This document shows, one piece after another, positions 44,592 to 54,069 of a stretch of DNA of 64,000 bases. The notes under the pieces were generated by a model, which ran no database searches, was not told the DNA's origin, and saw nothing but the letters and a program-made list of their open reading frames with translations. The position numbers were made by a program, and so were the translations under genes. Origin of the DNA: Natrialba hulunbeirensis JCM 10989. GTDB taxonomy: Archaea; Halobacteriota; Halobacteria; Halobacteriales; Natrialbaceae. Position 1 is the first letter of the stretch. Every line of letters begins with the position of its first letter. The stretch lies in NCBI RefSeq assembly GCF_000337575.1, contig NZ_AOIM01000014.1, positions 1-64,000 of the forward strand. Reading direction: 5' to 3'.

Positions 44592-46040
44592 ATGCGATTG
44601 GGACAGACATCAATTATATATTTTGTATCTAAATTCCTCGGTGCCTCACTAGGTTTTCTCGCAACAGTCTACTTCGCCCGAGTCCTCGGCGAAGACATCC
44701 TCGGACAGTACGCGCTCGTTATAACGCTTGTTACGTGGTTCGCGATTGGTGGTCAGGTCGGGTTCTCTGGAGCAATTACCAAACGGATCAGCGAAGGCGA
44801 AGAAGCGGAGGAATTCGTCGGCGCTGGCCTCACAGTAATGGCGGCAATGATGACCGTGGTTGCTGTCCTCGTCGTCGTCTTTCGCGAACAGGTGAACGCA
44901 TACGTCGGCGTGCCAGTTGCCGAGTTCGTCGTTCTCCTCCTGTTTGTTACCCTCTATAAGGAATTCATCAACGCGTCGCTCAAAGGGAACCATCTCGTGC
45001 ACGTCTACGCAGTTCTCTCGAGTGGGAAGCAAATTACGCGTGCCATTGTGCAAGTTGCGCTCGTCGTGATCGGCTTCGAACTCGCAGGAATGCTCTGGGG
45101 ATACGCGATTGCGTACATTATCACGGCGACGATCGGCATCTGGATTCTCGGCCTTCGACCCGCACTCCCACGGAAGGAACACGTCGTCAGTCTCTTCGAG
45201 TACGCCAAATTCGCCTGGCTCGGAAAGATGCGCAGCAAGACGTTCGATACCGTCGATATTGCTGTGCTCGGCTTCTTCGTTACCCAGGGCCTGATCGGCA
45301 TCTACTCCGTCGTCTGGTCGCTCAGCAAGTTTCTGGACATCTTCGGTGATGCAATAAGTAGCACGCTCTTCCCCGAGATGAGTAAGGTCTCCGCGGAGAA
45401 GGACTCAAGTGCAGTCGCCGGGCTCACGAGAGATGCACTCTCCTATGCAGGACTGATTCTGATTCCAGGGCTCGTCGGTGCACTGGTCATCGGTGATCGA
45501 CTGCTACTGGTCTACGGCGAACCGTTTGTCGCCGGGACAGAGGTGCTTACAGTTCTCATCGTCGCGTTGCTCGTCTATACCTACAACAAACAGTTGCTGA
45601 ATACGCTCAATGCGATCGACAGACCTGATCTCGCGTTTCGGGCAAACGGTGTCTTCATCGTTACAAACGTCGTCCTCAACGTCGTACTCATCTGGCAGTT
45701 CGGTTGGGTTGGTGCGGCCGTTGCAACAGCACTGTCTGCTGCAGTTGGACTCGTGGTCGCCTACTACTACGTCAGATCAAACGTCCCAATCACGGTTCCA
45801 CTGTCCGAGATCAGCCGCCAGTGGGCTGCAGCAGTTGGGATGGGGCTCATCGTCTATGGTAGCCGTCAACTGGGAGAGACGCATTGGCTCGCCGAGTACA
45901 ACACTGCATTCGTCGGCATCCTGGTGAGCATCGGTGCAATGGTCTACTTCGGAACACTGTTTGGAATCTCGAGTTCGTTCCGAACGACAGTAACGAACAA
46001 CCTCCCGTTCGAAGTACCACTGCTGCCAAAACAAGGGTAA
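44592..46040 (+). CDS. aglR: Polysaccharide/N-glycan flippase, AglR-like
   Basis: 482 residues, with about 14 predicted helices of the MOP/Wzx (RfbX) family: MRLGQTSIIYFVSKFLGASLGFLATVYFARVLGEDILGQYAL is a typical start, and FDTVDIAVLGFFVTQGLIGIYSVVWSLSKFLD a typical middle. In Haloferax, AglR is thought to flip, or help flip, dolichol-phosphate-linked sugar across the membrane. The context fits that role. It is convergent with glmS, only nine bases between the two stops. GC content returns to normal here after the AT-rich patch. Confidence 0.78.
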   Translation: MRLGQTSIIYFVSKFLGASLGFLATVYFARVLGEDILGQYALVITLVTWFAIGGQVGFSGAITKRISEGEEAEEFVGAGLTVMAAMMTVVAVLVVVFREQVNAYVGVPVAEFVVLLLFVTLYKEFINASLKGNHLVHVYAVLSSGKQITRAIVQVALVVIGFELAGMLWGYAIAYIITATIGIWILGLRPALPRKEHVVSLFEYAKFAWLGKMRSKTFDTVDIAVLGFFVTQGLIGIYSVVWSLSKFLDIFGDAISSTLFPEMSKVSAEKDSSAVAGLTRDALSYAGLILIPGLVGALVIGDRLLLVYGEPFVAGTEVLTVLIVALLVYTYNKQLLNTLNAIDRPDLAFRANGVFIVTNVVLNVVLIWQFGWVGAAVATALSAAVGLVVAYYYVRSNVPITVPLSEISRQWAAAVGMGLIVYGSRQLGETHWLAEYNTAFVGILVSIGAMVYFGTLFGISSSFRTTVTNNLPFEVPLLPKQG

Positions 46041-46049
46041 CACGTCAGC

Positions 46050-47864
46050 TCATTCAACAGTGACGCTCTTCGCCAGATTCCGCGGCTTGTCGATCGGCCG
46101 ACCCTGCAGATCCGCAATGTAGTACGCGAACAGTTGCAGGTAGACGTTCGCCACGAGTGGCGTCGCGGTTCCGAGTGAGGGAACCTCGAACGAAACATCC
46201 AGTGCGTTCGTTTCGACGGTTCCGTCGACGATACCGATCGCGGGCGAGCCACGAGTCTGTGCTTCGGCGACGTTGTTGAGCGTCTCCGCCGGGCGCGTCC
46301 CCTCGGTCAGGACGGCGAGGACTGGCGTCTCGTCGGTCACGAGCGCAAGTGGACCATGTTTCAACTCGCCCGCAGCGAATCCCTCCGCGTGGTCGTAGGC
46401 AATTTCCTTCAGTTTGAGCGAGCCCTCGAGTGCAACCGGATAGCCGTAGGTCCGGCCGACGAAGAAGTACGCCGAGGCGTCGACGTAGGTTTCGGCCGCC
46501 TCGCGGACTGTGTCGGCTTCGTCGAGGACCTGCTGGACCGCGCCGGGAAGGCCGCGAAGGTCTGCGAGTGCACTTCGAGCGTCGGCCGCCGAGAGCGTCC
46601 CGCGTTCTCGGCCGATGAAGAGCGAGAGGAGCGCGAGGGTCGTCACCTGCGAGGCGAACGTCTTGGTCGCGGCGACGCCGATTTCTGGGCCTGCACGGAT
46701 AAAGAGGCTGTCGTCGGCTTCCCGCGTGACCGTGCTGCCGAGCGTATTCGTCACCGCGAGTGTGCGTACGCCAGCGCCACTAGCGCGACGCAGCGCGCTG
46801 AGCGTATCGGCCGTTTCGCCGCTCTGGGTGACGGCGACGGTAAGCGTCCGCCAGGGATCGCGGCCGCCGTTGAACGTGTACTCACTGGCGAGCTGGGCCG
46901 ACGCACGCACGTCGGCGACGCGCTCGAGTAGCCCCGCCGCGTACTGGGCGGCGTAGTACGAGGTGCCACAGGCGATCAACTGGATCTCCTCGAGTGACTC
47001 CAGAAATCCGGGCGGGAATTCGAGATCGAGGTCGGCAGTTCCGTCGTCGAGGTTCACCCGCCCCGAGAGCGCCTGCCGGAGCGCAGTGGGCTGTTCGTGG
47101 ATTTCCTTGAGCATGTAGTGGTCGTAACCGCCCTTTTCGGCGGCGTCGGCGTCCCAGTCGACGGTTTCGATGGGGCGGTCGACGGGCGTTCCATCCTGTG
47201 TGATCGTCACTGTGCCGTCCTCCAGAACGACGACGTCGCCGTCTTGCAGATACGTGACATCGCGCGTGTGCTCTAAGAACGCGGTGACGTCGCTGGCGAG
47301 GAAGGCAGTTCCGTCGCCGTGGCCGACGACCAGCGGACTCTCGTGGCGCGTCGCGACGATACGGTCCGAACCAGCCTCGACGGCGGCGATCGCGTAACTA
47401 CCCTCGAGTTCGTCGACGACGGACTCGAGTGCCGACTGGAGATCGTGGCCCGCCTCAAGTCGTTGCTCGAGTAGGTGGGGGACGACCTCGGTGTCGGTGT
47501 CGCTCGTGAACTCGTGGCCGTCTGCACTGAGCTCGTCCTTGAGAGCCGCGTAGTTCTCGACGATGCCGTTGTGGACGACGGCGACGTCGCCCGTCATGCC
47601 CGTGTGCGGGTGGGCGTTCGTATCGGTCGGCGGGCCGTGGGTCGACCAGCGCGTGTGGCCGATGCCACAGGTTGCACTCGAGACGGACGGCACGTCGAGG
47701 CCGCTGACCTCGCCCTCACGTTTGGTGATGGCCAGGTCGTCGGAGCCGCGGTCGACGAGCGCGATGCCTGCCGAGTCGTAGCCGCGGTAGTCGAGATTCT
47801 CGAGGCCGCTGTGGACGATCGATCCGACGGGACCGTCACCGACGTAGCCGACGATTCCACACAT
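46050..47864 (-). CDS. glmS: Glutamine-fructose-6-phosphate aminotransferase (isomerising)
   Basis: 604 residues. N-terminal glutaminase with Cys2 (MCGIVGYVG), RGYDSAG and GHTRWSTHG. Two SIS domains follow (CGTSYYAAQYAAGLLE; RTYGYPVALEGSLKLKEIAYDHAEGFAAGELKHGP), ending DKPRNLAKSVTVE. It makes glucosamine 6-phosphate, the first step to UDP-GlcNAc for glycans. The stop-start spacing to the upstream GlmU-like gene is 2 bases (47864/47867), so both form an operon with the nucleotidyltransferase translated first. Confidence 0.97.
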   Translation of the reverse strand: MCGIVGYVGDGPVGSIVHSGLENLDYRGYDSAGIALVDRGSDDLAITKREGEVSGLDVPSVSSATCGIGHTRWSTHGPPTDTNAHPHTGMTGDVAVVHNGIVENYAALKDELSADGHEFTSDTDTEVVPHLLEQRLEAGHDLQSALESVVDELEGSYAIAAVEAGSDRIVATRHESPLVVGHGDGTAFLASDVTAFLEHTRDVTYLQDGDVVVLEDGTVTITQDGTPVDRPIETVDWDADAAEKGGYDHYMLKEIHEQPTALRQALSGRVNLDDGTADLDLEFPPGFLESLEEIQLIACGTSYYAAQYAAGLLERVADVRASAQLASEYTFNGGRDPWRTLTVAVTQSGETADTLSALRRASGAGVRTLAVTNTLGSTVTREADDSLFIRAGPEIGVAATKTFASQVTTLALLSLFIGRERGTLSAADARSALADLRGLPGAVQQVLDEADTVREAAETYVDASAYFFVGRTYGYPVALEGSLKLKEIAYDHAEGFAAGELKHGPLALVTDETPVLAVLTEGTRPAETLNNVAEAQTRGSPAIGIVDGTVETNALDVSFEVPSLGTATPLVANVYLQLFAYYIADLQGRPIDKPRNLAKSVTVE

Positions 47865-47866
47865 GA

Positions 47867-49042
47867 TTACCCCCTCCTGACGACCGCATCGGGTTCGATG
47901 CGACCGGTGACGTGCGCGCCGGCGTCGACGACGGCGTCGTCGCCGAGAACGGTTCCGGGATCGACGGTGACGCCGCCGCCGAGGGTGGCGTTATCGCCGA
48001 TCGCGCCGCCGAAGTCGACGTCCTCGTGGACCTCGCCGTCGACGACGACGGTGCTAGAGCCGCCTGCGATCGTCGTGTTTGCGCCGATCCTGGCGTTACT
48101 TGCGACGATCGCGTCGCGGACGACGGCACCGGATTCGATCACTGCGTCGGGGAAGACGACCGCGTTCGAGACGACTGCGTTCGGCTGAATCGTGACGTTG
48201 TCGCCGAGTGCGGTGCTGCCGCCGACGGTCGCGTTGGCTCCCAGTGAGACATCGGTCCCGATCGCCGTGTCCGTCGCGACTGCGCCCTCGAGTGTCGACT
48301 CCTGCGTGGTTTCGAACTCGTCGTCGCCAAGAATCGCCGCGTTGACGCTGAGCAGGTCCCACAGATAGGAGACGTCGAGCCAGATGTCGTGTTCCCGAAC
48401 AGCGCTTGCGGGCCGGTCAGCGAGGATTGTCTCGAGTGTCGTCGTGATTGCGAGTTCGCCCGCCTCGGTTGGCGTTTCCCGAATCGCATCGAAGATGTCG
48501 TTCGAGAAGCCGTAGACGCCTGCGTTGATCAGTTCCGAGCGGGCGGGGGCGGTCGGCTTTTCGGTGATTTCGGTGACACGGTCGCCCTCGATGGAGACGA
48601 CGCCGTAGTCGCTGGCATGGGCCGACCGGGTGACTGAGAGGACGGGGCGATCCGTTTCCGTCGCGATTGCGTCTCGGACCTGCGAGACGAGTGAGGGGTC
48701 GACGATCCGGTCGCCGTTGAGCACGAGGAACGGGCCGTCAACGGCCTGCTCGGCCTGCAAGACCGCGTGGGCGGTCCCGAGTTGTGTGTCCTGGACGACG
48801 TACTCGATGTCGACGTTCCAGTCGTCGCCGTCGCCGAAATAGTTCCTGATCCGTTCCTGGCGGTAGCCGACGACGAGCACGATGCGGTCGATACCGGCAC
48901 CTGCGAGTGCCGAGACGACGTAATCAAGTATCGGTCGGTTCGCGACCGGAACCATAGGTTTCGGTCGCCGGTTCGTCAGCGGATCGAGCCGACGACCCTC
49001 ACCGGCCGCGAGTACGACGGCCGGCACGGTCTCTTCGCTCAT
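47867..49042 (-). CDS. GlmU-like sugar-1-phosphate nucleotidylyltransferase with left-handed beta-helix
   Basis: 391 residues from ATG 49042. N-terminal nucleotidyltransferase: AVVLAAGEGRRLDPLTNRRPKPMVPVANRPILD, LNGDRIVD and ELINAGVYGF. C-terminal hexapeptide repeats (STLEGAVATDTAIGTDVSLGANATVGGSTALGDNVTI...) form a beta-helix. With glmS directly downstream, it likely makes UDP-GlcNAc or a related sugar nucleotide; archaeal homologues may have both uridylyl- and acetyltransferase activities. An upstream in-frame ATG at 49195 gives an atypical Arg/Cys-rich extension and is rejected. Confidence 0.88.
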   Translation of the reverse strand: MSEETVPAVVLAAGEGRRLDPLTNRRPKPMVPVANRPILDYVVSALAGAGIDRIVLVVGYRQERIRNYFGDGDDWNVDIEYVVQDTQLGTAHAVLQAEQAVDGPFLVLNGDRIVDPSLVSQVRDAIATETDRPVLSVTRSAHASDYGVVSIEGDRVTEITEKPTAPARSELINAGVYGFSNDIFDAIRETPTEAGELAITTTLETILADRPASAVREHDIWLDVSYLWDLLSVNAAILGDDEFETTQESTLEGAVATDTAIGTDVSLGANATVGGSTALGDNVTIQPNAVVSNAVVFPDAVIESGAVVRDAIVASNARIGANTTIAGGSSTVVVDGEVHEDVDFGGAIGDNATLGGGVTVDPGTVLGDDAVVDAGAHVTGRIEPDAVVRRG

Positions 49043-49242
49043 AGGTGCTCTTGCCCGAGTATCCTTGAATAGCTGCTGGTAGGCAGGCTCAGGGTGACAG
49101 GTCACGAACGAGATCTGTACCGGTCTGTCTCGTGAGTGGAGACTGGTCTCCGGGTTGCCACCCCGACACAACGGATGCCCGATAAAACTGAACAATCACG
49201 ATGCCCGAAGACATATAGGACTTGGATCGGACCACTATCCAT

Positions 49243-49980
49243 ATGCAAGCAGTCGTACTGGCCGCGGGCAAGGGAACCCGCCTTCGGCCCCTGACCGAGG
49301 ACAAACCAAAGGTCCTCGTCGAAGTCGACGGAACGCCGCTCATCGAGGACGTCTTCGACAACCTCCTCGAGATCGGCGCGACGGAGTTCATCGTCGTCGT
49401 CGGCTACCAGAAAGAGCAGATCATCGAACGCTACGGCGACGAGTACGAGGACGTTCCCATCACCTACGCCCACCAGCGCGAACAGCTGGGGCTGGCTCAC
49501 GCTATCCTGCAGGCCGAACCACACATCGAGGACGACTTCATGCTCATGCTCGGGGACAACATCTTCCGAGGGAATCTCGGCGACGTGGTCAACCGCCAGC
49601 AGGAGGAGCGAGCCGACGCAGCGTTCCTCGTCGAAGAAGTCCCCTACGAGGAGGCCTCGCGCTACGGCGTCCTCGATACGAACGAGTACGGCGAGATCGT
49701 CGAGGTCGTCGAGAAGCCCGATGAACCCCCATCAAACCTCGTGATGACCGGCTTCTATACGTTCACGCCCGCTATCTTCCACGCCTGTCACCTCGTCCAG
49801 CCCAGCGACCGCGGCGAGTATGAACTCCCCGACGCGATCGACCTGCTCATCCAATCCGGTCGAACGATCGACGCAATTCGCATGGACGGCTGGCGTATCG
49901 ACGTTGGCTATCCAGAAGACCAGGAGACCGCAACGGAACGTCTCCAGGGGAACTCGCCAGTGGCCAGCCAGACTGAGTGA
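49243..49980 (+). CDS. aglF: UTP-glucose-1-phosphate uridylyltransferase, AglF type
   Basis: 245 residues from ATG 49243 (an in-frame ATG at 49222 adds seven). QAVVLAAGKGTRLRPLTEDKPKVLVEVDGTPLIEDV is the nucleotide-binding signature, followed by FMLMLGDNIFRGN and GWRIDVGYPEDQ. Haloferax AglF makes UDP-glucose for hexuronic acid synthesis, and AglM, encoded just past the origin, is the next enzyme. Divergent from the GlmU-like gene. The 3' side opens into the replication origin. Confidence 0.85.
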   Translation: MQAVVLAAGKGTRLRPLTEDKPKVLVEVDGTPLIEDVFDNLLEIGATEFIVVVGYQKEQIIERYGDEYEDVPITYAHQREQLGLAHAILQAEPHIEDDFMLMLGDNIFRGNLGDVVNRQQEERADAAFLVEEVPYEEASRYGVLDTNEYGEIVEVVEKPDEPPSNLVMTGFYTFTPAIFHACHLVQPSDRGEYELPDAIDLLIQSGRTIDAIRMDGWRIDVGYPEDQETATERLQGNSPVASQTE

Positions 49981-50116
49981 CTGTACTCGAGTAGCGTAGC
50001 GATCTGTTCTCCCTGAAAGTAGTCGAACAACAGCGAAGGTTCTGACGTGCGGAGGGAACTCCATTGTGGGGGCCTTGTGCCAAGTTAGACAGTACGTGAT
50101 TGGCGGCTATCGACAC

Positions 50117-50140
50117 CCCCACACCGGATTTCAGATGAAA
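50117..50140 (+). repeat. ORB-like element 1
   Basis: CACACCGGATTTCAGATGAAA, with a CCCC flank. It is the outermost repeat on the aglF side. It shares 17 or more bases with elements 3 and 4 in reverse orientation. Confidence 0.85.
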
Positions 50141-50227
50141 TGGTGGAGATGTGAGGGGTGGGGTGTGAGATGGGGATGGAGGTGTAGTTGGACTCAAATG
50201 CCGAATATTGGGTGTAAAGACGTTTGA

Positions 50228-50335
50228 GAGCCGATATGCTATCGATAAGCTATCGACAGCCTTGATCGTTTATTATAACTATTACTGTATAGGTTATCTA
50301 GTACTACTACTAGTGTAGTAGAAAGACGAGACAGA
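50228..50335. other. AT-rich stretch, probable duplex unwinding element
   Basis: AT-rich and dyad-rich DNA between ORB elements 1 and 2. It includes a repeat of GCTATCGA (GCTATCGATAAGCTATCGA), TATTATAACTATTACTGTATAGG, and CTAGTACTACTACTAG. No frame is open. It is the most easily melted part of the region by eye. Confidence 0.6.
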
Positions 50336-50436
50336 TGATCGAACGTGAATACTGATACCGAACGTTTTGATGAACTACCCATTTATGTTTCCAGTAGCGT
50401 TCTCCTCGAATTGATGCGGCGGGCATACCCAGTTGG

Positions 50437-50456
50437 GACACCGGGTTTCAGATGAA
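50437..50456 (+). repeat. ORB-like element 2
   Basis: GACACCGGGTTTCAGATGAA, same orientation as element 1. It borders the AT-rich stretch on the orc side. Confidence 0.85.
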
Positions 50457-50827
50457 TTCGGTGGCCGCCGATGAACTGTTCTCCAGACGATTCCCACCTC
50501 GATCAGGCACTCGGCAACAAGCACGGCAGTCCAGACCCGCAATCCAGACTTCCAGTCCACCAGACCGTTCATATCGCTACCTTCACCACCATCATCGTGA
50601 CCCGCATCACCAGCATCGCTACCCCCACCACCAAACCTCTCCTCTCCCGCCAGTACTCTCATATCGTCTCTCCGCTGTGTCGTCACCCTCACGCCACTGT
50701 TTGATCACCCTCACTCCACTGTTTCGTCATCGCCGTTCCACTGTTTTTGCCACTCCACCAGCCCTATTGCTCGACCACTGCTCCACTTCCTACCTCCTCT
50801 TACCCCATCCATACCCTCCTGACAATT

Positions 50828-50850
50828 ACATCTGAAATCCGGTGTGGGTG
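50828..50850 (-). repeat. ORB-like element 3
   Basis: CATCTGAAATCCGGTGTGGG, inverted relative to elements 1 and 2. The TGTGGGTGT flank corresponds to the G-rich side of archaeal ORBs. Confidence 0.85.
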
Positions 50851-50924
50851 TCCCATCTTCGTCGCCACTACTCGAGTCCCCCACCACCTCATCTCCCCAC
50901 CACCCCACACCCCAGTTACGAAAT

Positions 50925-50947
50925 CATCTGAAATCCGGTGTGGGCCC
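50925..50947 (-). repeat. ORB-like element 4
   Basis: CATCTGAAATCCGGTGTGGG again, identical to element 3 over this 20-base core. The spacing between elements 3 and 4 is about 96 bases. Confidence 0.85.
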
Positions 50948-50998
50948 CTCTCCGCTACCAACCACCAGCGGAGCCAGCACCACACTGAGACACGAATT

Positions 50999-51020
50999 CA
51001 TTTGAAACCCGGTGTCTGTC
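50999..51020 (-). repeat. ORB-like element 5
   Basis: CATTTGAAACCCGGTGTCTG, preceded by GAATT as in element 6. It is a variant with AA in the centre of the TTCAnnTGAA dyad. Confidence 0.82.
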
Positions 51021-51138
51021 TCGTCATATCGGCCGCGTTCGTCCGTTGTATCGCCTCGTGTTGATCGTCCACTGCGAGGGTGGTACTCGAGTCCGTCCCG
51101 ACCGGTGACAGGTGAGAAAGAAAGAACTAAACCGAATT

Positions 51139-51157
51139 CATTTGAAAGACGGTGTAT
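51139..51157 (-). repeat. ORB-like element 6, overlapping the orc1 start
   Basis: CATTTGAAAGACGGTGTATG: the final ATG is the start codon of the orc1/cdc6 gene. Initiator bound here would sit on its own promoter and start, suggesting autoregulation. Confidence 0.8.
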
Positions 51158-52535
51158 GACATTGTCGACGGAGGAGGGAGCAACGCTCGGCGAGTTCGCG
51201 GCCGAGCACGGGGCGGTTGCTCACTCTCGCTCCGAATCTCGCGACGATCCGCTGGCGGTTCTCGACGAGGAAGATCGCATCTTCGCGAACGAGGATCTGC
51301 TGCGGATCGATCACGTGCCCGACCAGAACAAGATCGTCGGGCGGAACAACCAGATCGAAACCGTCGCGCGGCGACTGAAGCCGACGATCTCCGGCGGGAC
51401 TGGGAAAGGGACACTCCTGCTCGGAAAATCCGGTTCAGGAAAGACGCTCGTCACCCGCTACGTCAGCCGTGAAGTCGTCGAGCGCGGTGAGGAAAACGAC
51501 GTCCGGATCGGCCGCGCGGTCATCGACTGTGCCCAGCGCCGGTCAGAAGTTCAGACCGTGATCCACCTCGCAAAGCGACTCAACGAGCCAGAGGAAACCG
51601 GGATTACGATTCCACACTCGGGTATTGCAACGGGAGCGTACTACGACCGCCTGTGGCAGGTCATCGACGAACTGTACGATGCGATCATCGTCGTGTTAGA
51701 CGAAATTGACCGGCTCGCACCCCCGGACGATGTCCAGAACGTACCGCCCGAAGACGCCGACGACAGTAAACTCCTGATGCAACTCTCCCGGGCCGGCGAG
51801 GAGAACGACGTCGACGCGAGTATCACGGTCATCGGCATCAGCAACGACCTCAAGTACGGCGATCGGCTCGACACTCGCGTCGAAAGTTCGTTCTCGCCGG
51901 ACGAGATCGTTTTTCCAGCCTACGATGCGAACCAGCTCGGCGATATTCTGACTCGCCGCCGCGACGCGTATCGGGAGGACGTGCTCTCGGAGGACGTGAT
52001 CCCGCTGTGCTCTGCGTTCTCCGCCCAGGAACACGGCGACGCTCGTCGGGCGATCGACCTCTTTCGGCTCGCCGGCGAGGTTGCGCGTGACAACGACGCC
52101 GACCGCGTCCACGAGGAGCACGTTCGGGTGGCGAACGACGACGCCGAAGTCACGCGTATTCAGGATCTGATCCGTGGCTGCCCGACGCAGGCGAAGATCG
52201 CGATTGCCGCGCTCGCGACGATGGACGAGTTTACGGACCGGTCGGCGTTCAAGGCGACGGAGATGTACCGCGTCTACCGGGCATTCGCCGAGGCGATCGA
52301 CGCGAACGTTCTCGGGAAGAAGCGAATCACGGACCAGTTGCGCGAGTACGAGACGCTGAAAATCATCGATATGAAGCGGACGAGCGACGGCTACCGGGAA
52401 GGGACCTACCTCCAGCTCTCGTTGCTCGACGACTCGAGTCTCATCTTGCAGACGATCGGCCTCGACGAGCGCTGTGCGAAGATCCCAATTGATGCACGGA
52501 TGCGCCGGCAGATGGAGACGATCATCGGCGGCTGA
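51156..52535 (+). CDS. orc1: Orc1/Cdc6 replication initiator
   Basis: 459 residues from ATG 51156. AAA+ domain with intact Walker A GKSGSGKT (90-97), Walker B VVLDEID (179-185), sensor-1-like ITVIGISNDLKYGDRLD and arginine finger region RVESSFSPDEIVF. The C-terminal winged helix lies at ~375-455. It binds the ORB repeats directly upstream and loads MCM. The longer frame from 51012 would read through ORB elements 5 and 6, so it is rejected. In contrast to the Cdc6-like protein at 30.2 kb, all ATP-binding residues are present. Paralogue numbering is not attempted. Confidence 0.94.
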   Translation: MTLSTEEGATLGEFAAEHGAVAHSRSESRDDPLAVLDEEDRIFANEDLLRIDHVPDQNKIVGRNNQIETVARRLKPTISGGTGKGTLLLGKSGSGKTLVTRYVSREVVERGEENDVRIGRAVIDCAQRRSEVQTVIHLAKRLNEPEETGITIPHSGIATGAYYDRLWQVIDELYDAIIVVLDEIDRLAPPDDVQNVPPEDADDSKLLMQLSRAGEENDVDASITVIGISNDLKYGDRLDTRVESSFSPDEIVFPAYDANQLGDILTRRRDAYREDVLSEDVIPLCSAFSAQEHGDARRAIDLFRLAGEVARDNDADRVHEEHVRVANDDAEVTRIQDLIRGCPTQAKIAIAALATMDEFTDRSAFKATEMYRVYRAFAEAIDANVLGKKRITDQLREYETLKIIDMKRTSDGYREGTYLQLSLLDDSSLILQTIGLDERCAKIPIDARMRRQMETIIGG

Positions 52536-52602
52536 CCCTCACGGTCCCCGATCCAAAAACGACTAATCGCAGTCGCTCGTCTGCTCGTGTACGACTACCA
52601 GT

Positions 52603-53928
52603 ATGCACGTCTCTATCATTGGCAGCGGCTACGTCGGAACGACGGTCGCCGCCTGCCTCGCGGATCTCGGCCACGAGGTCGTCAACGTCGAAATCGACGA
52701 GGAGATCGTCGAGACGATCAACGCCGGCGAGGCCCCGATCCACGAGTCCGGGCTGGCAGAACGGATCGACGAGCACGCCGGCCCTGACGCGAGTGGAAAC
52801 CTGCGCGCGACGACCGACTACGCCGACGTGTGCGAGACCGACGTCACGTTCCTCTGTCTCCCGACACCCCAGGCCGAGGACGGCAGTCTCGACCTCGCGC
52901 CGATGCGCGCCGGCTCGGAGTCACTCGGCCGCGCACTCGCAGAGCAATCAGACGAGGACGACCACCTCGTCGTCGTCAAGAGCACCGTCCTCCCCGGAAC
53001 CACCGAAGACGTCGTCGGCCCCATCCTCGAGCGCGAGTCCGGCACCGCCATCGGCGAGGGAGTCGACCTCGCGATGAACCCCGAGTTCCTGCGGATGGGA
53101 ACCGCCGTACAGGACTTTCTCGAGCCCGACAAGGTCGTCGTCGGTGCGACGAGCGACGCCGCCGCTGGGACGCTTCGCGACCTCTACGCACCGATCCTCG
53201 ACCGCGAGGAAACGGATCTCGTCGAAACCGACGTTCGCGAGGCCGAGCTCATCAAGTACGCCAACAACGCCTTCCTCGCGTCGAAGGTCTCGCTGGTGAA
53301 CGAACTCGGCAACATCGCCAAGGAGTACGGCGCAGACGCCTACGAGGTCCTCGAGGCGGTCGGTCTCGACGACCGCATCTCGGCCCGGTTCATGCGCTCG
53401 GGACTGGGCTGGGGTGGCTCCTGTTTCCCCAAAGACGTCGCCGCGCTCCGGGCCGGCGCTCGCGAGCAGGGCTACGACCCCGACCTGCTTGACGCCGTCG
53501 TCTCGGTCAACGACGAGCAGCCGACCCGGCTGGTCTCGCTGCTCGAAGACCACGTTTCACTTGATTCTGCGCGGATCGCTGTTCTGGGACTCTCGTTCAA
53601 GCCCGGCACCGATGACATCCGCAAGTCTCGCGCGCTCGACGTGATCGACGAACTACAAACGCGCGGCGCGAGTGTCGTCGCCTACGATCCGGTCGCAATG
53701 GACAACGTTCGAGCGGAGTACGGGGAGACGCGATTCGACGGGGCACTCGAGTTCGCCTCGTCACCAGACGATGCCCTCTCCAACGCGGACGGCGCGGTCG
53801 TCGCAACCGATTGGCCGGAGTTCGACGAGCTGTCGTTCGATGGGATGGCTCAGCGAGTTGTCGTTGACGGCCGGCGGATCGAGATTGATGAGCGCGACCT
53901 CGACGTATACGAGGGGTTGACCTGGTAG
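52603..53928 (+). CDS. aglM: UDP-glucose 6-dehydrogenase, AglM type
   Basis: 441 residues. N-terminal Rossmann loop IIGSGYVGTTVAACLA, the KSTVLPGTT and NPEFLRMGTA motifs, and catalytic Cys274 in GWGGSCFPKD. The C-terminal domain begins VLGLSFKPGTDDIRKSRALDVI. It oxidises UDP-glucose twice to UDP-glucuronate, the donor for AglG and related steps. AglF on the other side of the origin supplies UDP-glucose, so the orc gene splits a functional pair. It starts 67 bases after the orc1 stop. Confidence 0.92.
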   Translation: MHVSIIGSGYVGTTVAACLADLGHEVVNVEIDEEIVETINAGEAPIHESGLAERIDEHAGPDASGNLRATTDYADVCETDVTFLCLPTPQAEDGSLDLAPMRAGSESLGRALAEQSDEDDHLVVVKSTVLPGTTEDVVGPILERESGTAIGEGVDLAMNPEFLRMGTAVQDFLEPDKVVVGATSDAAAGTLRDLYAPILDREETDLVETDVREAELIKYANNAFLASKVSLVNELGNIAKEYGADAYEVLEAVGLDDRISARFMRSGLGWGGSCFPKDVAALRAGAREQGYDPDLLDAVVSVNDEQPTRLVSLLEDHVSLDSARIAVLGLSFKPGTDDIRKSRALDVIDELQTRGASVVAYDPVAMDNVRAEYGETRFDGALEFASSPDDALSNADGAVVATDWPEFDELSFDGMAQRVVVDGRRIEIDERDLDVYEGLTW

Positions 53929-54069
53929 CGAGGTCGGTACTGCCGGGACCGTGAACGAGCGGCGTGACAGAAGTCGACGTAGCGTGGTGGTGCCATGTCG
54001 ATAGCCCGTGACAGCGTGGCAACCAGCGTATCAGTATCCTTTTGCATACCGCCCAACGAGTGACGGGCG

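Larger units (their letters stand above)
50117..51157. other. Chromosomal replication origin (ORB cluster next to orc1/cdc6)
   Basis: This 1-kb gene-free region contains six repeats with the core TTCAnnTGAA plus CCGGTGT. Two are in one orientation (50117, 50437), four in the other (50828, 50925, 50999, 51139). It also has an AT-rich stretch with TATTATAACTATTACTG near 50270, and ends at an orc1/cdc6 gene. Opposed ORB repeats around an AT-rich unwinding element beside the initiator gene are the known layout of archaeal origins. Origin activity is inferred. A pyrimidine-rich non-coding stretch (~50560-50820) lies between the two ORB groups. Confidence 0.88.

Noticed and set aside
50560-50820. 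Plus-strand frames of 105-127 codons in the CAC/ACC-rich part of the origin
   Set aside because: His/Thr/Pro low-complexity products, no start signals, and they overlap ORB elements.
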